Shown here: in pieces, positions 58,028 through 64,000 of the stretch
Layout: every line of letters starts with the position of its first letter
How positions within the stretch are numbered: the first letter of the stretch is position 1
NCBI GenBank assembly: GCA_902779575.1
Contig: CACZBW010000004.1
Location: forward strand, 124,001-188,000
Reading direction: 5' to 3'
Source: an uncultured Lachnospiraceae bacterium
Lineage (GTDB): Bacteria > Bacillota > Clostridia > Lachnospirales > Lachnospiraceae
Length of the DNA: 64,000 nucleotides
Notes under the pieces: model-generated
Database searches by the model: none
What the model saw: only the letters and a program-made list of their open reading frames with translations
Told to the model about the DNA's origin: nothing
Translations under genes and position numbers: made by a program

Positions 58028-58381
58028 AAAAACAGTCCCAGGAAGTTAAAGAATTCATGGATAAAGAAGCCGGAAACCTGTAAAGTGTATTTATCAGACG
58101 ATAGTCCGGAGGACTTGATCGATATTATTCCCTATATTGTCAGCATTCACGGAAAGTTTTACAATATGACCGAGATTCCGGGCAGGCCAGGCTGTTATGA
58201 AGATAAGTGCATCGATTATGAGACACCGATGAAATATCTTCGGGAACATGGCTTTGACGGGTATATCAATTCGGAATTTGAGGGACAGAGAGATCAGCAG
58301 GATATGGGAGAAGAGGGCCTGGTTGACGAGGTGGAACAGGTCCGCAGGCACCATGAGATGCTGAAGAGGCTTTCCGGGTGA
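58028..58381 (+). pseudogene. C-terminal fragment of a sugar-phosphate isomerase/epimerase (TIM barrel)
   Basis: About 100 residues match the end of xylose-isomerase-like TIM-barrel proteins: DLIDIIPYIVSIHGKFYNM, the sugar-binding strand YLREHGFDGYINSEFEGQRD, and VEQVRRHHEMLKRL at the natural C-terminus. The first ~250 residues are missing, and the only start codons are unsupported internal GTG/ATG codons. A stop codon precedes the frame at 58025. Confidence 0.65.
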
Positions 58382-58385
58382 TACT

Positions 58386-59021
58386 ATGTTTCAATATGAG
58401 AATCCTTTTTTTCAGGGGCTGTTAAAGCTGGTGGGGCTGATTTCCCTCTGCGCGGCTTTCCTGCTCTGCTGCCTGCCGGTTTTTACGGCGGGGGCATCCT
58501 TCGCGGCACTCTATGAGAGCATTGAGAAAAATATGAAGCATGACAGAAGTTATCCGCTGCAGGCTTTCTTTACGGCCTTCCGCTCGAATTTCAGGAGGAC
58601 GACCCTGTGTTTTCTGGTGATCCTTGCGGCGGCGGCCGTCTGCGGGATGGATATCTTCACGGTGCTTGTGCTGTCGGAATCCGGCAAGATCCCGGAGGGA
58701 TACAAGTATTTTTTCATCGTGCTTCTTGTGCTGATCGCCGTATGGGCGGTCTGGGTGCTGGCGGAATGCGTCCGCTTTGAAAACAGGACAGGGGCGATCC
58801 TGAAAAACGGATTGAGCCTGATGCTTCTGCACATCCCCGCGTCATTGGGAATTCTGGGAATTCTGGCTGCAGGGGTGCTGACCATCTACCTGCTGCCCGT
58901 GACGATCCTGGTCATGCCGGGGGTTATGGTCTGGTTTATCACGATGCTGACCGAGAGCGTCTTCCGCTCGCATATGACGCCGGAAGAGAGAAGGGAGTAT
59001 GACGAAAGAAACCGGATCTGA
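58386..59021 (+). CDS. DUF624 (YesL-like) membrane protein
   Basis: Membrane protein of 211 residues with four to five helices. The FENPFFQGLLKLVGLISLCA-type start (here YENPFFQGLLKLVGLISLCA) and LPVFTAGASFAALYESIEKN are the diagnostic DUF624 opening, and HIPASLGILGILAAGV lies in a later helix. YesL-type proteins accompany rhamnogalacturonan and other glycan ABC transporters and sugar regulons; here the partner is a truncated isomerase (4 bases upstream) and the GH39-linked regulator. The start ribosome binding site is weak (GGGTG). Function undetermined. Confidence 0.87.
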   Translation: MFQYENPFFQGLLKLVGLISLCAAFLLCCLPVFTAGASFAALYESIEKNMKHDRSYPLQAFFTAFRSNFRRTTLCFLVILAAAAVCGMDIFTVLVLSESGKIPEGYKYFFIVLLVLIAVWAVWVLAECVRFENRTGAILKNGLSLMLLHIPASLGILGILAAGVLTIYLLPVTILVMPGVMVWFITMLTESVFRSHMTPEERREYDERNRI

Positions 59022-59269
59022 ACGGCAGCGCGGGCAGTCTTCTTATGCGCCGTATCTGTAGTTTACCCCCGCTCAGGGCGGAGAACTTCCGCCTGTCACC
59101 GGACAGGCAGCGGCGCGGCAGGATCCGGGGCATCTCTGATCGGCCGGCCCGGATATGGAAGTTCAGAAGAGCATGCATGATTCACAGGACACAGTACTAA
59201 TGAAAGAAGGCCGGAAGCTATTTTTGACAGATACGTTAACTGATCCGAAACAGAAAAAGGAGAGACAGA

Positions 59270-60232
59270 ATGAAAGTACTTGGCATCTCCATGGGGAGAA
59301 AAAACGAGCGCAGTGATATCTACTGCAAACAGGCTCTGATGGGTGTGGAAGCCGCTGCGAAGGCTTCCGGCAAAGAGATTGAAGTGGAATTCATCAATAC
59401 CGTCACCATGGACATCGAACAGTGCCGCGGCTGCGGCGCCTGCAGTAAGGCTCCGGACGGAAAGATCAAATGCATCCTCAAGGATGATTATCTGGAACTG
59501 GAAGAGAAGGTTCTGGACGCGGACGGAATCATCATCGTCGCTCCTGTCTATTCTGTAGGAATTGTCGGCCAGCTGAAGAACTTCCTGGACCGCTTCGGCG
59601 CGGCCCATGACAGGGCTTCGATGATTGACGAACAGAACAAACGCAGACAGGACGGGCGCCCGCTGCTGGATGAGCGCTATTTCAAGGACCGTTACTGCAG
59701 CTACATCGCGGTAGGCGGAGCCTGGACCGAAGACTGGACCTGCCTGGGCCTGCCCATGATGCACCTGTTCAGCTGCTCACAGGCCATGAAGGTTGTCGGA
59801 CAGATCAACGCCAACGACCAGGGGCGCAAGACGAGTCCCTTCCTTGATCCGCCGATGATGGCTGATGTCTTCGCGATGGGTGAAAACCTTGCCAATAACC
59901 TGGGCGTTCCCTACGAGGAGACCACCTGGTTCGGAAAAGAGGGAACCTGCCCGGTATGTCACCTGAATCTGCTGATGGTAAACGGGACGGATACCGTGAC
60001 CTGCCCGGTGTGCGGCATCCATGGAAAGATCACGGTCGAAGATGGAAAACTCCGTGTGAATTTCCCGAAGGAGCAGATCGCCCGCGCCCGCAATACGATA
60101 ACGGGACTGAATGAACACCATGCTGAGATCGGCGAGATGATGCGCATCTGTATTCCGATCCTGCAGGAGAAAAAGGAATTCCTGGCGGAGAAGAAGAAGG
60201 AATATATGGCCTATAAGCCGAAATGGTCCTGA
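59270..60232 (+). CDS. Flavodoxin-fold NAD(P)H reductase with Cys motifs
   Basis: FMN-dependent reductase of 320 residues. The flavin-binding loop is LGISMGRKNERSDIYCKQAL; ECRGCGACSK-type cysteines (CRGCGACSKAPDGKIKC) precede a second segment IIVAPVYSVGIVGQLKNFLD, which holds the isoalloxazine ring in NADPH-dependent FMN reductases. The C-terminal part adds a zinc-ribbon-like CPVCH and CPVCG pair with spacing of 24, not typical of simple flavodoxins. AAGGAGAG precedes the ATG. It may reduce quinones, iron or another acceptor. Neighbours give no pathway. Confidence 0.85.
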   Translation: MKVLGISMGRKNERSDIYCKQALMGVEAAAKASGKEIEVEFINTVTMDIEQCRGCGACSKAPDGKIKCILKDDYLELEEKVLDADGIIIVAPVYSVGIVGQLKNFLDRFGAAHDRASMIDEQNKRRQDGRPLLDERYFKDRYCSYIAVGGAWTEDWTCLGLPMMHLFSCSQAMKVVGQINANDQGRKTSPFLDPPMMADVFAMGENLANNLGVPYEETTWFGKEGTCPVCHLNLLMVNGTDTVTCPVCGIHGKITVEDGKLRVNFPKEQIARARNTITGLNEHHAEIGEMMRICIPILQEKKEFLAEKKKEYMAYKPKWS

Positions 60233-60385
60233 CAGACGGGTGAAGGAAGTGCCCGTGCCGGCTTTTCATGCCGCATAAGGCAGCTGACTGACTTCGAAAT
60301 AAGACTGCCGGATGGTTCATATTGAGCCGTCCGGCAGTCTTTGTTTTTTCTCCGGCAGGTGCGGTTCCGCCTGCCGGGGCACGTT

Positions 60386-62329
60386 TCAGTCGTGCAGGAA
60401 GGAACGGATTATGAGCTCCAGTTCCTGACGCGTGCGCAGGGAACCGATATCCTCAGAGCGGTTGAGCCTGTCGATTCCGTGTTTGATGCGAAAGAGCAGG
60501 GGCCTGTCCTCCGGACGGAAAGCAGCTGTGAGGATGACCCGGATCCTGCAGCTGCCCCAGTTCATTCTGTGCTTCAGGACGGAGATCAGGAGCCGGCTGC
60601 TTTTTGCGGGCACAAGGCTGAACTGAAAGAGAGCGCCGGAACGGATGGCATTGCTGCAGAGGGATTCCCGGTGCAGGAGCTGCGTCGCGTATTCTGACCC
60701 GACCGCGCCTGTCTCCTCCAGTTTTGCGGACAGCTCTTCGATGGCGGAGAAGACAGAAGAAAATTCACAGCCTTCAAGCCAGACAGCGTCCCGGAGCAGG
60801 GACGCAAGGGATGACATCTGCGGATAGAAGCGCAGAATCAGGTGCTCCTGGATATAAGTCTCAATGCTCCGGATATCGGCCGGCGTCACATAGGGCGAGA
60901 TCTGGACGACATCTGTCCCGGGATGGTCCGTCATCTGCTTGCGGACAGTGGTAAGGACCAGGTCCGTATCGCTGAAATCAAAGGTATTTTTGGCGTTGAC
61001 GGGCAGCAGGGCCGTGACATTCAGATAATTGTCGAATGCGCCGAGCACCCTCCTTTTGATGGCCCAGGCGATGGACATATGCTGATGGCAGAAGATGACG
61101 GTGCGGGGTTTGTATTCCGGATGATGGTGCAGGTAATACTCCAGCGCCCCGGAAGTGCAGTGCGCAATATGCAGAAGATCCCATTCCGTCAGGCGGCTGC
61201 CTGTGCGCTGCATCCAGATATCCTCCAGAAGCCAGGCAAACTCCGTCTCCGTGAGCAGATGCTGTTTGACCTGTTCCGGCCTGCTCTGCGAGACAGGGCG
61301 GTGGACGGGATTCATCAGATAACGGATATCCTGGAGGATCGTAATATAGAAATCCTCATCATTTGAGAAATCCAGTCCGTAGACATCCCGGATCGCTTCG
61401 ATATAGGCATCCGCCATTCCGATGACATCGGGGGAGAATTCCTCCTGGACCGTTTCAAAGGAGAGCCTGTCTGGATCCATCATATGCCCGGAAGCGATGA
61501 GCAGATAGATCCGGTCCCGTTCATTAGGAGGGATCGTGAAGGAAAGCTCTTCCTCAAGCGCATTAAGCAGCTCTTCGCAGGCCCTGTCTGCCTGGGGATC
61601 GCTGCGGGAGAGCGGTTCCGCGTCCGGCAGCAGGTGACCCGAACAGATCCGGCGGTAGAGAATGGTACAGGCAAGGTTCAGTTCCACGATGGCCGCATCA
61701 TCCATGCGGATGCCGTGACGGTCCAGATGGACGGGGATCATATCGATGACCCTGTCAAGCAGGTCCGGGTTCAGATAAGACATTCCATAGACAGCGTTTC
61801 CGCGGCCGTCGTAGTTCCAGTGTTCCATGTACAGCTCGCTCAGGAGCTGTCTTCTTTTCAGCTCATCCTGTTCAAAAGAGATATCGTTGTGCCCGGTGAT
61901 GATGCGGATTCTCGGACCGTTCATCATATAGCGCAGGCGCAGCAGGCGGATATCATTCTCCAGCGTGGTGTGGCTGATGAACATCTCGTCCTCCAGGTCA
62001 AAGCAGCTGAGCGGCTCTTCCGCGATGCACAGTTCAAGCGCGAGGGTGCGGATCCGGTCCTCCCTGGTGAAGAAGGCGGTCTCGATCCTGTTGAGCTTCC
62101 GGATGCTGTCGGGATCCTCCGCTGTGAAGAAATAGCCCTTGCTGCGGATCGATTCGATCGACGCCCCGTAAGGCTTCAGTTCATGATTGATCATAACCAC
62201 GTCGCTGCGGATCGTGCGCGCGGAGGCATTCAGAAGGCCCGCCAGCTCCTGGCCGGTAATCATGTCTTTCCGGTTCTGGATGGTATGAAGAAGCTTGCGC
62301 TGGCGCAGCGTAAGATTGAGAGATGCCAT
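60386..62329 (-). CDS. PRD-domain transcriptional regulator (BglG/MtlR type) with PTS EIIB- and EIIA-like domains
   Basis: A 647-residue regulator: N-terminal HTH (about 1-60, with ELAGLLNASARTIRSDVVMI) and second HTH (about 90-150), two PRD domains (about 190-300 and 305-410) with phosphorylatable His in MIPVHLDRHG and HCTSGALEYYLHHH, an EIIB-like segment (about 418-505, TVIFCHQHMSIAWAIKRRV) and an EIIA-like domain (about 520-647). In the EIIA-like part the conserved His region (usually G-x-x-x-PH) reads GALFQFSLVPA, so the His appears lost. Such proteins activate catabolic operons under PTS control. It is divergent from the alcohol dehydrogenase at 62526 and probably controls it. Confidence 0.87.
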   Translation of the reverse strand: MASLNLTLRQRKLLHTIQNRKDMITGQELAGLLNASARTIRSDVVMINHELKPYGASIESIRSKGYFFTAEDPDSIRKLNRIETAFFTREDRIRTLALELCIAEEPLSCFDLEDEMFISHTTLENDIRLLRLRYMMNGPRIRIITGHNDISFEQDELKRRQLLSELYMEHWNYDGRGNAVYGMSYLNPDLLDRVIDMIPVHLDRHGIRMDDAAIVELNLACTILYRRICSGHLLPDAEPLSRSDPQADRACEELLNALEEELSFTIPPNERDRIYLLIASGHMMDPDRLSFETVQEEFSPDVIGMADAYIEAIRDVYGLDFSNDEDFYITILQDIRYLMNPVHRPVSQSRPEQVKQHLLTETEFAWLLEDIWMQRTGSRLTEWDLLHIAHCTSGALEYYLHHHPEYKPRTVIFCHQHMSIAWAIKRRVLGAFDNYLNVTALLPVNAKNTFDFSDTDLVLTTVRKQMTDHPGTDVVQISPYVTPADIRSIETYIQEHLILRFYPQMSSLASLLRDAVWLEGCEFSSVFSAIEELSAKLEETGAVGSEYATQLLHRESLCSNAIRSGALFQFSLVPAKSSRLLISVLKHRMNWGSCRIRVILTAAFRPEDRPLLFRIKHGIDRLNRSEDIGSLRTRQELELIIRSFLHD

Positions 62330-62525
62330 TGGGAAGCCTTTCTCCGACTTCGGAACTGCTGGAAATGCAGGTTACCGGTCCATTTTATCACAATTCAAGG
62401 TACAGGGAAATACAGGGGATGAATGGATTGCCGTTTTAATGCGGAAAAAGACTATTTGAGCATCTGCCCTGTATGCGCTACCCTTGAATCAGAACAGAAA
62501 ACTGACACACCGGAAGGAGGAAGGG

Positions 62526-63671
62526 ATGAGTTTCCATTTCTTTGTAAAGAGCAATATCAGTTTCGGAGCCGGCGCGGCGGCAGTTCTCCCTGAATTGCTT
62601 GCAAAACATGGCCTGAAGAAGGTCATGGTGATCTACGACGGCGGCGTGAAGGCTGCGGGGATTTCCTCTAAAGTGCTTGCGGAGATAGAGAAAGCCGGAG
62701 TGGAGACTGTGGTTTTTGATTCCGTCATTCCGAATCCGACCAATGAACTCGTTGAAACGGCTGCGGTTCTGGCGAAGAAGGAGCAGGTCGGCGGTTTTGT
62801 GGCCGTCGGAGGAGGAAGCAGCATCGATACCGCGAAGGCGGTAAATGTCCTCATGACCAATCCGGGTCCGATCAGTGCCTACGGAGGCATGAATATGCTG
62901 AAACATCCCTGCCTTCCGCTGATCGCAATTCCGACTACAGCGGGTACGTCCAGCGAGATCACTAATGTGAGCGCGCTGATTGATACGCAGAAGGTTGTGA
63001 AATATGTTGTGATTGACGACAGGATTACACCATCGGATGTAATCGCCGATCCGGAATTCACAAGGACAGCCCCCGCGGGGGTGACAGCCGCCACCGGTAT
63101 GGATGCTATCACGCATGCGGTGGAGAGTTATATCTCCAATATGGCGACGCCTCTTACAAAGTACAATTCCCTGAAGGGCCTGGAGATTCTTTATAAGAAT
63201 ATCGGAAGGGTGGTCGCTGACGGGAATGACATGGAAGCCAGGGAACAGATGATGCTGGGCTGCATCATAACCGGCTTCGCATTTTCCAATGCGAACCTTG
63301 GTTTTGTCCACGCCATCGCCCATACGCTGAGCGCTCATTTCGGACTGGCGCACGGCATGGCCAACGCCTGCGTGCTTCCCTATGTCATGGCCTATAATTC
63401 CGAAGCAGTGCCGGAGGAGATGGCGGAACTTGCGGAAGCGATCGGACTGAAGAGAAGCGGAGACCTGGAAAAAGACCGGCTGCTGCTGTCGGACGCGCTG
63501 CTGGAACTGATCAGGAGCCTTAAGATCCGGACCCTCTCCGAACAGGGGATCGAAAAGAAAGATTTTGAGATGCTGGCGGAGGATGTGCTGAAGGAGCCGG
63601 TACTTGGTTTCAATCCGCGCCAGGGCGTGACGAAAGAAGATGTCATCGCCATTCTGGAACAGGCATACTGA
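62526..63671 (+). CDS. Iron-containing alcohol dehydrogenase (group III)
   Basis: NAD(P)H-dependent alcohol/aldehyde dehydrogenase of 381 residues. Fe-ligand motifs: MDAITHAVESYIS (Asp and His) and GFVHAIAHTLSAHFGLAHGM with the second His pair; the Rossmann-like nucleotide site includes FVAVGGGSSIDTAKAV and PTTAGTSSEITNV. The ATG at 62526 follows AAGGAGGAAGGG, which favours it over the in-frame ATG at 62484. With the PRD regulator divergent and a 2-hydroxyacid dehydrogenase starting at 63854 it may belong to a catabolic locus for a polyol or related compound. Confidence 0.92.
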   Translation: MSFHFFVKSNISFGAGAAAVLPELLAKHGLKKVMVIYDGGVKAAGISSKVLAEIEKAGVETVVFDSVIPNPTNELVETAAVLAKKEQVGGFVAVGGGSSIDTAKAVNVLMTNPGPISAYGGMNMLKHPCLPLIAIPTTAGTSSEITNVSALIDTQKVVKYVVIDDRITPSDVIADPEFTRTAPAGVTAATGMDAITHAVESYISNMATPLTKYNSLKGLEILYKNIGRVVADGNDMEAREQMMLGCIITGFAFSNANLGFVHAIAHTLSAHFGLAHGMANACVLPYVMAYNSEAVPEEMAELAEAIGLKRSGDLEKDRLLLSDALLELIRSLKIRTLSEQGIEKKDFEMLAEDVLKEPVLGFNPRQGVTKEDVIAILEQAY

Positions 63672-63853
63672 GAAGCAGCGAAGAAAAACCGATAAAGCAG
63701 AATCCGTTCCCCTCCGGCAAAATTGCGCCTTGGCATGCGGCGGTTTTCGCTGCCGGACAAAGACAAGACCGGAAAAACGGCATATTTGATTCTCAGATAC
63801 GGAAAAAACAGAACCGCGGGATGCGGCAGACTGGATTCAAGGAGGAATGAAGC

Positions 63854-64000
63854 ATGGAAAAGAAGAAAATGGCGCTTTGCACACCGATCCCGGAGGATAA
63901 GCTGAACTTTATTAAAGAGCACTGTGACGTCACCATCTGTGGCGAGCTGAAGCACGGCAAGGGCAATGTTACCGAGGAGATGACGCGGGAAGAGTGCCTG
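63854..64000 (+). CDS. D-isomer-specific 2-hydroxyacid dehydrogenase-like, N-terminus only
   Basis: Forty-nine codons are visible before the window ends: MEKKKMALCTPIPEDKLNFI followed by a GHG-containing turn. The N-terminal form resembles D-isomer 2-hydroxyacid dehydrogenases (short substrate-domain start), but the nucleotide-binding motifs lie outside the window, so the call is tentative. AAGGAGG lies 8 bases before the ATG. Downstream of the alcohol dehydrogenase by 182 bases. Confidence 0.55.
   Translation, partial: MEKKKMALCTPIPEDKLNFIKEHCDVTICGELKHGKGNVTEEMTREECL

Noticed and set aside
1-64000. Prophage, integrative element, rRNA or tRNA genes
   Set aside because: No integrase, phage structural protein, tRNA cloverleaf or rRNA sequence was recognised by reading; a covariance search would be needed to exclude a divergent tRNA.

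Overview
The window reads as chromosomal DNA of an anaerobic gut-type Firmicute (Bacillota, Clostridia), most likely Lachnospiraceae or a close relative. This is an inference from content: strong GGAGG-type ribosome binding sites, a HydG maturase for [FeFe]-hydrogenase, phosphotransacetylase, BspA-type leucine-rich repeats, a peptide ABC importer, AGCS symporter, DegV and CorA, with moderately GC-rich codon use. I saw no rRNA, tRNA, CRISPR array, prophage or complete insertion sequence.

Layout. 1-3416: minus-strand peptide-type ABC importer (two permeases and the binding protein). 3867-10950: metabolic genes (HAD phosphatase, EamA exporter, AI-2E-type transporter, aldo/keto reductase, metallophosphatase, FGGY sugar kinase) plus a small peptide with a double-glycine leader and an SH3 domain. 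11317-17779: a respiratory region with a pentaheme NrfA nitrite reductase, the ResB/CcsA cytochrome c maturation pair, and a secreted FMN/FAD reductase divergent from a LysR regulator. 18023-24710: a Cys-rich membrane protein, then an apparent two-gene unit of a compact formate/nitrite-channel-like protein and a DUF1887/Card1-like CARF nuclease with no CRISPR nearby, then HydG and a SpoIIE-type phosphatase. 25227-34735: AGCS symporter, LRR protein, a three-domain esterase-GH43-CBM-like enzyme, Cof HAD, DegV and a YdcF membrane protein.

34796-43080 is an accessory patchwork: a GNAT-cytidine deaminase fusion, single GNAT genes, small secreted or unknown proteins, a second GG-leader peptide, and remnants of a GH3 enzyme and a MATE transporter. 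Small dispersed palindromic repeats with GGGAAACGCTGAT-type ends cluster here. 43417-53909 holds seven co-directional genes that look like one envelope-associated unit: DUF308 membrane protein, ABC1/UbiB-like kinase, ABCG-like ATPase with a membrane N-terminus, a partner permease carrying five ~27-residue repeats, a sensory MscS channel, a secreted HAD phosphatase, and a PH-like/zinc-ribbon protein. 54260-64000: Pta behind a promoter-terminator leader, an AraC regulator fused to a GH39-like domain that lacks the usual acid/base motif, an isomerase remnant, a DUF624 protein, a flavodoxin-like reductase, a PRD regulator divergent from an iron alcohol dehydrogenase, and the start of a 2-hydroxyacid dehydrogenase.

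The two best candidates for something undescribed are the FNT-CARF unit (19059-20947) and the seven-gene envelope cluster (43417-53909). All functional statements rest on motif recognition by eye; no database search was run.
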